Positions 8,806 to 17,695 are shown, numbered from the stretch's first letter. The stretch: 64,000 bases of DNA from Subdoligranulum sp. (GCA_004555405.1 SFIE01000002.1:1-64000); one strand, 5' to 3'. Program-made: numbers and translations. Notes: generated by a model from the letters alone, not told the origin.

Positions 8806-9537
8806 ATGGTGGAAAAAGTATGGCTGGCACTGCGGGCAACGGCTTTTCCGCTTTTCTGCACGGTGGCCGGGGCCGGTGGGGTGTATGTGCTGGGCGGCGG
8901 CAAAAAACGCGGCGGCGAGCAGGTGATGAACGGCTTTGCGGCGGGGGTAATGCTGGCGGCCAGCTTTTTCAGCCTGCTGGTTCCGGCGGTGCAGGGGGCG
9001 GCCGGCTGGCACGCGCCCACGCTGGGCTTTGCGCTGGGGGTGGCGGGCCTTGCCGCTGCCGAAGCCGGTGCGGCGGCGCTGGGCCATGCGGCGCAAAGCA
9101 GCTGCCGTGCAGCCATGGGCATTGCGCTGCACAACCTGCCCGAGGGCATGGTGGTGGGGCTGGCGGCTGTGCTGGCCATGGGCGGCAGCGCCGAAATGCG
9201 GGCCGGTGCGGCGGCACTCAGCGTGGGCATAGGGCTGCAGAATCTGCCCGAGGGCGCAGCGGTAAGCCTGCCGCTGCACCGTGCGGGGCAAAGCCGAAAC
9301 AAAGCCTTTGCGGCGGGGGTGGCCAGCGGCCTGGTGGAGCCGGTGGGCGGGGTGATAGCGGCCCTGATGGCCGGGTGGGTGAGCGCACTGATGCCGTGGA
9401 TGCTGGCCGGGGCTGCGGGTGTGATGGTGGCCATTACCCTGCAGGACCTTGTTCCCGATGCCATAAAAACGCGGTGGGGCGCGGCGGCGCTGTGGCTGGG
9501 CTTTGTGCTGATGATGGCGATGGATCTGGCACTGTGA
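8806..9537 (+). CDS. ZIP family divalent metal transporter
   Basis: A 243-residue membrane protein with about eight helices. It has both conserved ZIP metal-site motifs: ALHNLPEG near residue 109 and LQNLPEG near 147, which carry the His, Asn and Glu ligands in helices 4 and 5. In the second, the usual His is replaced by Gln, a variation seen in parts of the family. It probably imports zinc or another divalent cation. ATG 8806 follows GGGGAGGGG by four bases; an earlier in-frame ATG at 8779 has no binding site. It stands alone between a terminator and the marR promoter. Confidence 0.88.
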   Translation: MVEKVWLALRATAFPLFCTVAGAGGVYVLGGGKKRGGEQVMNGFAAGVMLAASFFSLLVPAVQGAAGWHAPTLGFALGVAGLAAAEAGAAALGHAAQSSCRAAMGIALHNLPEGMVVGLAAVLAMGGSAEMRAGAAALSVGIGLQNLPEGAAVSLPLHRAGQSRNKAFAAGVASGLVEPVGGVIAALMAGWVSALMPWMLAGAAGVMVAITLQDLVPDAIKTRWGAAALWLGFVLMMAMDLAL

Positions 9538-9585
9538 ACCGGGGAAAACGCTGCGAAAGTTTATAAAACCCTAATAAATAAATGG

Positions 9586-9625
9586 TTGACCCGTCAAGCA
9601 GGCGGTGCTATACTTGACGGGTCAA
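9586..9625 (+). promoter_or_regulatory. marR promoter embedded in a paired operator
   Basis: A -35 TTGACC (9586-9591) and -10 TATACT (9609-9614) are exactly 17 bases apart. TTGACCCGTCAAG (9586-9598) and CTTGACGGGTCAA (9613-9625) are perfect inverted copies overlapping the two promoter boxes, and each half contains its own TTGACNNGTCAA palindrome. This geometry strongly suggests autorepression by the MarR protein encoded next. Confidence 0.8.
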
Positions 9626-9658
9626 CTATAATATCTACAGGAAAGGAGAAAGCGCGGC

Positions 9659-10081
9659 GTGGACACAATGGAGCAAAATTTCTCTTTGATATGCCGAAAA
9701 TTTACTAAGTTTTTAAACAGTGAGCTCAAAAATGCAGGCATCACCCCGGCCGAGCTGAGCTATCTGAGTTATCTTCTGGAGCAAAACGGCATGACCCAGG
9801 ACGAGCTGGCCAAGGCTTCGTGCGTGGATAAGGCCGCGGTGACACGGGTGATGCAGACCCTGGAAAAAAAGGGCGTGGTGGAGCGCAGGGCAGACGAAGC
9901 GGACAAGCGCGCCAACCGGATCTACCTCACCGACAAGGCTTATCACTATGCAGATGTAAGGAAAGAAGTGCGGCAAAAGTGGTTGAGGATCATTGATGTG
10001 CAAATGAGCCAGCAGGAAATGCAGCAGCTGGAACAGCATGTGGAAGAAATTGCCGAAAAAGTGAAGAAGGCTGTGCCCTGA
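9659..10081 (+). CDS. MarR family transcriptional regulator
   Basis: A 140-residue winged-helix protein of the MarR family. The recognition region reads 'TQDELAKASCVDKAAVTRVMQTLEKKGVVERR' in parts (around residues 42-75), followed by the wing 'DEADKRANRIYLTD'. The dimerisation helices lie at both ends. GTG 9659 is the likely start, with AAGGAG nine bases upstream; the ATG at 9668 is too far from it. It precedes an RND-type efflux operon whose promoter carries the same kind of palindrome, so it probably represses itself and the pump in response to a small ligand. Confidence 0.9.
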   Translation: MDTMEQNFSLICRKFTKFLNSELKNAGITPAELSYLSYLLEQNGMTQDELAKASCVDKAAVTRVMQTLEKKGVVERRADEADKRANRIYLTDKAYHYADVRKEVRQKWLRIIDVQMSQQEMQQLEQHVEEIAEKVKKAVP

Positions 10082-10145
10082 AACAAGGGCGGCGAAAAAT
10101 GCAATACACAAATCTGAATAAAATGTAAAACTTACTTTGAATTGG

Positions 10146-10174
10146 TTGACGAATCAATTCATTGCAGTATGATA
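10146..10174 (+). promoter_or_regulatory. Efflux operon promoter with MarR-type operator
   Basis: TTGACG (10146-10151), a 17-base spacer and TATGAT (10169-10174) form a good promoter 77 bases before the adaptor gene. The -35 lies inside TTGACGAATCAA (10146-10157), which fits the TTGAYNNRTCAA pattern of the two sites in front of marR. Confidence 0.7.
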
Positions 10175-10250
10175 CAAGCAGAAATACTTTGTGATAAAAC
10201 CGTGAGATCGATGGAAAAAAGAATGAAATGATCTCGAAAGGAAAGAAGAT

Positions 10251-11900
10251 ATGAAAACAAACATCAAGCGTGTGGCGGCGGCGCTGTGCAGCTGCACTTT
10301 GCTGGCAGCAGGGCTTACGGCCTGCGGCAGCACAGAAGCAGAATCGGTGATGGACCCGACCGTTGCGGTGCAGGTGCAGAATGTGCGCCGGGGCAGCATT
10401 GAGCTGCAGGGCACTTATGTGGGTTCGGTTTCGGCCGCAGAAAGCGTGAATGTGATCCCGCTGGTGCAGGGCGCCACGGTGGAAAGCGTGAATGTGGCGG
10501 TTGGCAGCGAGGTGAAGCAGGGGCAGGTGTTGGCTAAGCTGGACAGCACCAGCGCTGATCTGACGGCCAAAAATGCGCAGGCTGCCTATAATTCGGCCCT
10601 GGCACAGGCACAGGGTGCCCTGGGCGGCCAGTGGAAAACCAACATATACAGCGCTGAGCGCGGTATTGACCAGCTGGATGATAATATCGATAATATGAAC
10701 GATAGCATCGATGATTTTAAAAATGGGACAGCCTACAAGATGGCCAAAAACGCCCGCAACGATGCCAAAGCAATCTATGATACGCTGCGTGATCAGACAA
10801 GCAGTTACAAGAGTATTCAGAGCCTTGCAGTCGGGATCACAGAGCAAAACAAAGATTTGCTTGCAGCAATGCAGGTAAGCGGCAATGTGGGGGATACAGC
10901 CGAGGTGAAAGGCAATGGTGCATATTATGTAAACTCGCTGGCCGAGATTGCAAACTTGGGCGAAGCCGAAAGCGGTATGGATTCTACTGCACGCAAGAAT
11001 GTGCTGGCTATGAAGCAGTTTGTTGATAACGGAGGCGTTTTGGAAAGCCTTACTGATGCTAAAGTGGACGCCGCTAAAGCAGGCTACGATCAGGCACAGA
11101 TTGCATTTGACCAGGTGGATTCTCAGTTGAGCCAGCTGGAAACCCAGCGCGACAGCCTGAAAGCCCAAAAGGAGACTGCCGAGGGCACGCTGGACATTAC
11201 GCAAAGCGAAACCTACAACGAAACCGTGGCCTCGCTGCAGGCTGGCCTGGCACAGGCGCAGGTGGGGCTGGACAGCGCCGCCTACCAGCAAAGTCTGTAC
11301 ACCCTCACAGCCCCCATCAGCGGCACGGTGGAAAGCGTGGGCCTTACCAAAAACGGCATGGCATCGGCCAGCAGCATTGCGTTTACCATTTCCAACAAAA
11401 ACACCATGCAGGTGACTTTTTATGTAACCGAGGATGTGCGCGATGAATTCACGGCCGGTCAGGCTGTAACGGTCAGCCGCGGCAGCAGCACCTATGGCGG
11501 CACCATCACCGAGATCGGCAATGCAGTGGATATGCAAAAGGGCCTGTTTAAGGTAAAGGCTACGATCTACGATATGCCCGATCTCGCCAGCGGTGTTACC
11601 GCCAGCATCACCACCACCTGCCACAGCGCCAAGGATGTGATCGTGATCCCCTGCGACGCCGTGTATTATGAAAACGGCGATGCCTATGTGTTTGTGGCGC
11701 GTGACGGCACGGCGGTGAAAACCCCTGTGGAAACCGGCATTTATGATGACCAGAACATTGCCATCACCAGCGGCCTGATCGAGGGCCAGCAGGTGATCAC
11801 CACCTGGTCGGCCAATCTGATCGATGGCTGTGCCATCACCGTTCCCGGGCAAGAGGAAGCCGAAGAAACAGCGGATTCCGCCGCATCGGCACAGGGCTGA
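10251..11900 (+). CDS. Efflux RND transporter adaptor subunit (HlyD/MFP family)
   Basis: A 549-residue membrane fusion protein with an N-terminal lipoprotein-like signal ('LLAAGLTACGS', lipobox Cys near residue 25). Barrel-sandwich halves lie around residues 60-110 ('SVNVIPLVQGATVESVNVAV') and 345-370 ('LTAPISGTVESVGLT'). They enclose a long alpha-helical hairpin with coiled-coil character (residues about 115-340). A beta-barrel domain follows. The central hairpin is longer than in typical adaptors. It sits 17 bases before the RND pump gene and shares the operator-bearing promoter. In a Gram-positive cell it would be anchored outside the membrane; there is no outer-membrane channel gene. Confidence 0.9.
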   Translation: MKTNIKRVAAALCSCTLLAAGLTACGSTEAESVMDPTVAVQVQNVRRGSIELQGTYVGSVSAAESVNVIPLVQGATVESVNVAVGSEVKQGQVLAKLDSTSADLTAKNAQAAYNSALAQAQGALGGQWKTNIYSAERGIDQLDDNIDNMNDSIDDFKNGTAYKMAKNARNDAKAIYDTLRDQTSSYKSIQSLAVGITEQNKDLLAAMQVSGNVGDTAEVKGNGAYYVNSLAEIANLGEAESGMDSTARKNVLAMKQFVDNGGVLESLTDAKVDAAKAGYDQAQIAFDQVDSQLSQLETQRDSLKAQKETAEGTLDITQSETYNETVASLQAGLAQAQVGLDSAAYQQSLYTLTAPISGTVESVGLTKNGMASASSIAFTISNKNTMQVTFYVTEDVRDEFTAGQAVTVSRGSSTYGGTITEIGNAVDMQKGLFKVKATIYDMPDLASGVTASITTTCHSAKDVIVIPCDAVYYENGDAYVFVARDGTAVKTPVETGIYDDQNIAITSGLIEGQQVITTWSANLIDGCAITVPGQEEAEETADSAASAQG

Positions 11901-11917
11901 GGCCGGGGGATACAGGA

Positions 11918-14900
11918 ATGACAAAATTAGTATTAAAACGCCCGGTTTCCACCCTTTTGGTGATTTTGGCGATCGTGGTGTTCGGCGTGGCCTCGCTGCT
12001 GGGAATGCCCATGGAGCTGATGCAGGACATGAATATGCCCATGCAGCTGGTGATGGTGGTATACCCCGGCGCTTCGGCCAGCGATGTGGACAGTCTGGTG
12101 GTAGACCCCATCGAGGACGCGGTGTCCACGCTTTCCGGTGTTTCCAGCGTGACCAGCTATGCCAACGAAAACATGGCCATGGTGATGCTGATGTATGACT
12201 ATGACACCGACAACGATGACAACTATTCGGCCTTAAAAGAAAAGCTGGACGGCCTGCAAAGCACCCTTCCGGACAGCTGCCATACCCCGAGCATCATGGA
12301 AATGAGCGTGAACTCCATGCCCACCATGATGGTTTCGGTGAACTCCAACGGCAGCACCGATGCGCTGAAATATGCCGAGGATACCGTGGTGCCCGAGCTG
12401 GAAAAGCTGAGCGGCGTGGCACAGGTGGAAACCAGCGGCGGCACCGAAAACTATGTGCAGGTGCTGCTGAACGAAGAAAAAATGAGCCAGTACGGGCTGA
12501 ATATCTCCACCATCGCCCAAATGATCGGCGCAGCGGATTTCACCATTCCGGCGGGCAGCGTTTCCAATGGCAATCAGGATCTGAGCGTGAGCGCTGTGGC
12601 CGAGCTGAAGGATCTGGAATCCATCCGCAATGTCACCCTCACCACGGGCACCGGTGCGCTGATCCATCTTTCGGATGTGGCAACGGTGCAGTACAAGCAA
12701 AAGGATGCCAGCAGCATCAGCCGCTACAACGGCAATGCCAATATCAGCCTGACCATCACCAAAACCCAGAGCGCCTCCACCATGGATGTGTGCAAGCGCA
12801 TTCAGCGCGTTCTGGACCGCTGCACCAACAACGCCATTTCCTTTGAGGTGACCTACACCTCGGCCGACAGCATTCAGCAAACCATGCAGCAGGTGCTGCA
12901 AACGCTGGCACAGGGCGTTTTGTTTACCATGGCGGTGCTGTTTTTGTTCTTTGGCAATATAAAAGCCAGCCTGATCGTGGGCAGCAGTATGCCCATCTCG
13001 GTGCTGCTGGCCATTGTGATCATCAACTTTGGCATGGGCTATTCGCTGAATGTGATGACAGGCGGCGCACTGATTCTGGCCATCGGCATGATCGTGGATA
13101 ACTCCATTGTTGTGCTGGAAAGCTGCTTCCGTATGCGGGAGGAAAAGCTGCCCTTCCGCGAGGCCGCTTTGCGCGGCGCAGGCGAGGTGAGCGCTTCGGT
13201 GCTGGCCTCCACCATCACCACGGTGGTGGTGTATGTGCCCATGGCCATGGTGGGCGGCATGAGCGGCCAGATGCTGGGCCCCCTTGCGTGGACCATTGTG
13301 TTTGTTATGATCGCCTCGCTTCTGGGCGCCGTGTCGGTGGGGCCGCTGGCATTCGTATACTTAAAGCCCAAGGCAAAAGAAGATCTGCCCATCAACCGCC
13401 TTTTGGCAAAATTCAATCGCTTTTATAACCAAGCGCTGCGCACAGTGCTGCACCACAAAAAAATCACCATGCTGGCCACAGTGGGCATGATGGTGGTGGC
13501 TGTTTTTGCGGCCACGCAGTGCAATCTGGAACTGATCCCCAGCAGCTACGACGGCAGCATTTCGGTAACAGCCAACTTCCGCTCGGGCACCAAGCTGGAA
13601 ACCATGAACCAGCTGATCGCCCCGGTGGAGCAAATGCTGCTGGAGGATGAAAATTTTGATACCGTAAACCTTTCCATTTCGGGCAGCTCGGCCACCATTT
13701 CGGCCTATGCCGTTGAGGGCTGCAAGCGCAGCAGCGAGGACGCTGTGACCGAGTATACCCGTGCGCTGGAAAAATACACCAATATGGATATCGAGGTGGC
13801 TCCCTCGGGCGGTGCCAGCAGCTCGATGAGCTCAATGGGCACCAGCTCCGGCACCGAGATCGACCTGCAGGGCACCGATCTGGACGCCCTGAAGCAGGGC
13901 GCTTCCATGGTGGAGGAGATCATGCGCCAAACCCCGGGCGTGATCCGCGTGGCCAACGATTTTGCCCAAAGCCAAACCACGGCGCACATTGTGGTGGACC
14001 CGCAGCTGGCCATGAATGTGGGGCTTGCCCCGGCGCAGGTATCCATGAATGTGTACAACACTCTTTCGGGCGTGGATGCAGCCGATGTGACCATTGACGG
14101 CGAGGACTATGATGTGACCGTGGAGTACCCCAAGGGCCGCTACGACAACATCACCTCGCTGTTGGATCAGCCGCTGTCTACACCTTACGGCTCGCTCACC
14201 ACCCTGGGAGAGATCGCACAGGTGAAATATGTAAGCACGCTGCAGACCATTAAACGCCAGAATGGTATGTATCAGATCGCTGTTACGGCCTCTACCACCG
14301 GCACAGCCCGCTGGACGGCGCAAAAAAGCATTGAGGCCGCCGTGGCCAAGCTGGAGCTGCCCCAGGGCGTGAGCCGCAGCTCCAGCGTGCTGCAGGATAT
14401 GCAGAACGACGAGCTTACCGGCCTGCTGAAATCCATTTTAACGGCGGTGTTCCTGGTATTTCTGGTAATGGCCATGCAGTTTGAAAGCGTGCGCTTCAGC
14501 CTGATGGTGATGACCTGCATTCCCTTTAGTCTGATCGGCTCGTTCCTGCTCATGTTTATTTCCGGCACGACCTTCAGCATGATCTCGATGATGGGCATTC
14601 TGATGCTGATGGGCATTGTGGTGAACAACGGCATTCTGCTGGTGGACACCACCAACCAGCTGCGTGAAACCGGCCTGGGCATTGAGGAAGCGCTGGTGCA
14701 GGCGGGCAAAATTCGCATTCGTCCCATTTTGATGACCACCCTGACCACCATTCTTTCCATGCTGCCCATGCTGTTTACCAACGACCCCACCATGAAGATC
14801 ATGAACAGCATGGCGGTGGTGATCATCGGCGGTTTGGTGGCCTCTACCGTGCTGGCCATGTTTGTGATGCCCGCCTTCTATATGCTGCTTACGCGCCGCA

Positions 14901-15046
14901 AAAAGCGCCCCCTCAAGCGCGCCGCCAAGGGCGAGGATGAACAGGACCTTTCGGATCATTATCCCGAGTGCGATCAGCCCATGCAGGAAACCCAGCTGCC
15001 CGAAAATTTGCGTATGCCCGGTGATGAAAACTGGCCCAAGGCGTAA
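11918..15046 (+). CDS. Efflux RND transporter permease (AcrB-like)
   Basis: A 1042-residue RND pump of the hydrophobe/amphiphile type found in clostridia. Helix 1 ('TLLVILAIVVFGVASLLGMPMELMQD' in pieces), two large external loops and two blocks of membrane helices give the usual duplicated layout. The helix 4 proton-relay region includes 'GMIVDNSIVVLE' near residue 390, where the Asp-Asn pair replaces the double Asp of AcrB. The second half has 'GIVVNNGILLVD' near residue 905. It probably exports drugs, bile-like amphiphiles or lipids. It is translated from ATG 11918 right behind its adaptor. Confidence 0.92.
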   Translation: MTKLVLKRPVSTLLVILAIVVFGVASLLGMPMELMQDMNMPMQLVMVVYPGASASDVDSLVVDPIEDAVSTLSGVSSVTSYANENMAMVMLMYDYDTDNDDNYSALKEKLDGLQSTLPDSCHTPSIMEMSVNSMPTMMVSVNSNGSTDALKYAEDTVVPELEKLSGVAQVETSGGTENYVQVLLNEEKMSQYGLNISTIAQMIGAADFTIPAGSVSNGNQDLSVSAVAELKDLESIRNVTLTTGTGALIHLSDVATVQYKQKDASSISRYNGNANISLTITKTQSASTMDVCKRIQRVLDRCTNNAISFEVTYTSADSIQQTMQQVLQTLAQGVLFTMAVLFLFFGNIKASLIVGSSMPISVLLAIVIINFGMGYSLNVMTGGALILAIGMIVDNSIVVLESCFRMREEKLPFREAALRGAGEVSASVLASTITTVVVYVPMAMVGGMSGQMLGPLAWTIVFVMIASLLGAVSVGPLAFVYLKPKAKEDLPINRLLAKFNRFYNQALRTVLHHKKITMLATVGMMVVAVFAATQCNLELIPSSYDGSISVTANFRSGTKLETMNQLIAPVEQMLLEDENFDTVNLSISGSSATISAYAVEGCKRSSEDAVTEYTRALEKYTNMDIEVAPSGGASSSMSSMGTSSGTEIDLQGTDLDALKQGASMVEEIMRQTPGVIRVANDFAQSQTTAHIVVDPQLAMNVGLAPAQVSMNVYNTLSGVDAADVTIDGEDYDVTVEYPKGRYDNITSLLDQPLSTPYGSLTTLGEIAQVKYVSTLQTIKRQNGMYQIAVTASTTGTARWTAQKSIEAAVAKLELPQGVSRSSSVLQDMQNDELTGLLKSILTAVFLVFLVMAMQFESVRFSLMVMTCIPFSLIGSFLLMFISGTTFSMISMMGILMLMGIVVNNGILLVDTTNQLRETGLGIEEALVQAGKIRIRPILMTTLTTILSMLPMLFTNDPTMKIMNSMAVVIIGGLVASTVLAMFVMPAFYMLLTRRKKRPLKRAAKGEDEQDLSDHYPECDQPMQETQLPENLRMPGDENWPKA

Positions 15047-15061
15047 TACGGCAAAAAGCAC

Positions 15062-15091
15062 TTGACAAGAAGCCCGCTTTGCCATTACAAT
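15062..15091 (+). promoter_or_regulatory. Promoter of the SCIFF peptide gene
   Basis: A perfect TTGACA (15062-15067), an 18-base spacer and TACAAT (15086-15091) lie 74 bases before the peptide's start codon. Confidence 0.75.
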
Positions 15092-15164
15092 AAATCTATG
15101 AATCTATATTGATTCGGGCGCTTACTCTGCGCCCGGTCAACAGTAAAAAAGGAGTGACTGATCC

Positions 15165-15308
15165 ATGAACCATATCCAGACTCTGGAAACCCGTGATCTG
15201 GCTGCAAGCCTGAACAACGGTGGCTGCGGCGAATGCCAGACTTCTTGCCAGTCCGCTTGCAAGACCAGCTGTGGCGTTGCCAACCAGCAGTGCGAGAACA
15301 AGAACTGA
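15165..15308 (+). CDS. scfA: SCIFF peptide (six cysteines in forty-five), RiPP precursor
   Basis: A 47-residue peptide beginning MNHIQTLETRD. It has a short leader, then six cysteines at residues 21, 24, 28, 32, 36 and 43 with the closely spaced pattern CGEC, TSC, SAC, TSC, QQC. This is the SCIFF precursor, near-universal in Clostridia. The partner radical-SAM enzyme forms a Cys-to-Thr thioether in it. ATG 15165 has GGAG about 11 bases upstream. The maturase gene follows after an attenuator hairpin, as in other clostridia. The biological role of the mature peptide is not established. Confidence 0.96.
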   Translation: MNHIQTLETRDLAASLNNGGCGECQTSCQSACKTSCGVANQQCENKN

Positions 15309-15341
15309 TTTCTTGTTGGCCGAAGCTTGAACTTTCAAAAA

Positions 15342-15376
15342 TGCCGTGCTGTCAAATCGGCAGCACGGCGTTTTTG
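15342..15376 (+). terminator. Attenuator between scfA and scfB
   Basis: ATGCCGTGCTG and GGCAGCACGGCG form a strong stem followed by TTTTT, 27 bases before the maturase start codon. Partial read-through would give much more peptide mRNA than enzyme mRNA. Confidence 0.85.
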
Positions 15377-15402
15377 CGTATAAATGTGAGGAAACTGAAT
15401 CA

Positions 15403-16839
15403 ATGATCCATCAGTATAAAATGAATGGCTATAACATCGTGGTGGATGTGTATAGCGGCGGCGTTCACGCCGTGGACGAGTTGGCCTATGATATTATTGC
15501 GCTGTTTGAAAACCACTCGGCCGATGAGATCGTGGCCGAAATGGCCAAGGCACACCCCGAAACGCCCGAAAGCGAAGTGCGCGAGGTGATCGGGGCGGTG
15601 CAGGGCTTAAAGGATGCAGGCAAGCTGTTTGCCCCCGACATCTATGCCGACCATGCTTTTGATTTTAAAAACCGCAGCACGGTGGTAAAGGCGCTGTGCC
15701 TGCACGTGGCGCACACCTGCAACCTGAACTGTGAGTATTGCTTTGCCGCACAGGGCAAATTCCACGGCCAGGCAGCACTTATGAGCTTTGAAACCGGAAA
15801 ACGCGCGCTGGATTTTCTGATTGAAAATTCCGGTACCCGCCGCAATCTGGAAGTGGACTTTTTCGGCGGCGAGCCGCTGATGAACTGGGATGTGTGCAAG
15901 CGCCTGATCCGGTATGCCCGCAGCATTGAAAAAGAAAAAGGCAAAAACTTCCGCTTTACCCTTACCACCAACGGCATGAATATCGATGATGATGTGATCG
16001 AGTTTGCCAACAAAGAGTGCCACAATGTGGTGCTTAGTCTGGATGGCCGCAAGGAAATTCACGATGCCAAGCGCGTAACGGCCAGCGGCAAGGGCAGCTA
16101 TGATACCATTGTGCCCAAGTTCCAAAAGCTGGTGCAGGCCCGCGGCGGCAAGGGCTATTATATGCGCGGCACCTTTACCCACGAAAATCTGGATTTCACC
16201 AACGATATTTTCCACATGGCCGATCTGGGCTTTACCGAGCTTTCCATGGAGCCTGTGGTGTGCGCCGAAACCGAGCCCTATGCCCTGCGCAAAGAGGACC
16301 TGCCCGTGCTGTTTGACCAGTACGAGCTGCTGGCCAAGGATATGCTGCGCCGCGAAAAAGAAGGCCACCCCATTACTTTCTATCATTATATGCTGGACCT
16401 CACCGGCGGCCCCTGCGTGTATAAGCGCATTTCCGGCTGCGGCAGCGGCACCGAGTATATGGCTGTTACCCCCACGGGTGAGCTGTATCCCTGCCACCAG
16501 TTTGTGGGTGACCCTGCCTACAAGATGGGCGATATCTGGAACGGCGTGACCAACACTGCCCTGCGGGATGAATTTAAGCTGTGCAACGCCTACGCCCGCC
16601 CGGATTGCAAGGATTGCTGGGCCCGCCTGTATTGCTCGGGGGGCTGTGCGGCCAACGCCTACCACGCCACCGGCAGCATCAAGGGCATTTATGAGTACGG
16701 CTGCGAATTGTTCCGCAAGCGTATGGAATGCGCCATTATGATGCAGGTGGCACACCAGTGTGATCCTGCGCTGGCTGCCTATGCCAACCATGCCAAGGGC
16801 GCAACCGGCTGCGATGGCTGCTCGGCCTGTGCGGATTGA
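15403..16839 (+). CDS. scfB: SCIFF radical SAM maturase (thioether bond-forming, SPASM domain)
   Basis: A 478-residue radical SAM enzyme that installs a thioether crosslink in the SCIFF peptide. An N-terminal RiPP-recognition-like region (residues 1-90) is followed by the radical-SAM cluster motif 'CNLNCEYCFA' near residue 106 and 'FFGGEPLMNW' near 154. The C-terminal SPASM domain is rich in cysteines ('GCGSGTEYMA', 'CHQF', 'CKDCWARLYCSGGC'), which bind auxiliary iron-sulfur clusters. The tail ends in 'GCDGCSACAD'. ATG 15403 has GAGGAA nine bases upstream. It forms an operon with scfA through the attenuator. Confidence 0.96.
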   Translation: MIHQYKMNGYNIVVDVYSGGVHAVDELAYDIIALFENHSADEIVAEMAKAHPETPESEVREVIGAVQGLKDAGKLFAPDIYADHAFDFKNRSTVVKALCLHVAHTCNLNCEYCFAAQGKFHGQAALMSFETGKRALDFLIENSGTRRNLEVDFFGGEPLMNWDVCKRLIRYARSIEKEKGKNFRFTLTTNGMNIDDDVIEFANKECHNVVLSLDGRKEIHDAKRVTASGKGSYDTIVPKFQKLVQARGGKGYYMRGTFTHENLDFTNDIFHMADLGFTELSMEPVVCAETEPYALRKEDLPVLFDQYELLAKDMLRREKEGHPITFYHYMLDLTGGPCVYKRISGCGSGTEYMAVTPTGELYPCHQFVGDPAYKMGDIWNGVTNTALRDEFKLCNAYARPDCKDCWARLYCSGGCAANAYHATGSIKGIYEYGCELFRKRMECAIMMQVAHQCDPALAAYANHAKGATGCDGCSACAD

Positions 16840-16867
16840 TGGGCCGAAAAACGATAAATACAGCAAA

Positions 16868-16901
16868 AAGGCTGCCCGTTCGCTTGCGGGCAGCCTTTTT
16901 T
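16868..16901 (+). terminator. Terminator of the scfAB operon
   Basis: AAGGCTGCCCG and CGGGCAGCCTT enclose a short loop, and a T-run follows. Confidence 0.9.
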
Positions 16902-16924
16902 GTACAAGAAAGATCACTTTCGAT

Positions 16925-16969
16925 AAAAATAAAAGCCTCACGAAAGAGTGATTCTTTCGTGAGGCTTTT
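16925..16969. terminator. Bidirectional terminator next to tRNA-Trp
   Basis: AAAAGCCTCACGAAAG and CTTTCGTGAGGCTTTT form a 16-bp perfect stem beginning immediately after the tRNA CCA end. T-rich runs follow on both strands. Confidence 0.88.
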
Positions 16970-17045
16970 TGGCAGGGGCAGAAGGATTCGAACCCTCGGC
17001 ACGCGGTTTTGGAGACCGCTGCTCTACCAACTGAGCTATACCCCT
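16970..17045 (-). tRNA. tRNA-Trp (anticodon CCA)
   Basis: On the minus strand a 76-base cloverleaf begins AGGGGTATAGCTCAG. The anticodon loop is CTCCAAA inside a GCGGT/ACCGC stem, the T-arm contains GGTTCGAATCC, and a CCA end is encoded. The acceptor AGGGGTA pairs with TGCCCCT, allowing one wobble. The anticodon CCA reads UGG. Confidence 0.96.
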
Positions 17046-17105
17046 AAGACTTGTTTAGTATACCACCGAGAGGGCGCTGTGTCAAGAAAAAAATTAAATT
17101 TACCC

Positions 17106-17396
17106 TAAGGCAACCCCGCATAATTCCCGCCTGACGGCTTAAGAACCGCTCCAGCGGCTGCAGCACGACATCTGCGCCCCCCAAAATGCTCGCCCATGTC
17201 GGGCTGCGGTACCCGCATCGTGCTTCGGGAGCAAAAGCCCCTCGCACTCTGCGACCGCTGCCCCTGCTTCGGTTCGCTGTATCCGCCACCGGCGGCGCTC
17301 ACCTTTGCAGCACAAAGTATTGCCTGCGCTTTTGGCTTGGCATCTGGCGCACCTCGCGCGCCGTATCGGCACTTAGAATGATGCGATATTACCCTA
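17106..17396. repeat. MITE-like dispersed repeat, longest copy C
   Basis: This is a 291-base copy with both ends visible. The left end is TAAGGCAACCCCGCATAATT. The right end, read on the minus strand, is TAGGGTAATATCGCATCATT. Both are flanked by TA. Inside are short palindromes and no credible coding region or transposase. The right two thirds match copy A, and both flanks match copy E at 43048-43225. It lies between tRNA genes. Confidence 0.82.
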
Positions 17397-17666
17397 ATTC
17401 AGCTGCTTCAGAAAAAACGCCCGGTTTTATTTTTGCAAAAGCTTTTTGCCCGGCGGGGCCTATGGGGCCGGCACACGCGGAAAGCGGAAAATTTTTGGGG
17501 GCCGAAAAGGTAAATGCCGGAAATATTTTTTGTCATTTTGGGTGCGGTTTGGGCAAAATCAGGCAAAAAACAGGCATTCTGGCCCATGAAATTCAGAAAA
17601 TAAAATGCGGCACAGCGAATAAAACAAGGAAGAAAGAGAAAAAATAAAAAAAGTTTGAAAAAAGTG
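17397..17666. other. AT-rich gap before the tRNA promoter
   Basis: No gene, RNA or repeat could be supported here. The run becomes purine-rich toward the promoter at 17667. Confidence 0.5.
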
Positions 17667-17695
17667 TTGACAATTAGGGGACGGCGAGCTATAAT
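17667..17695 (+). promoter_or_regulatory. Promoter of the tRNA-Asp/tRNA-Thr unit
   Basis: A perfect TTGACA (17667-17672) and a perfect TATAAT (17690-17695) are separated by 17 bases, 54 bases before the first tRNA. Confidence 0.88.
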
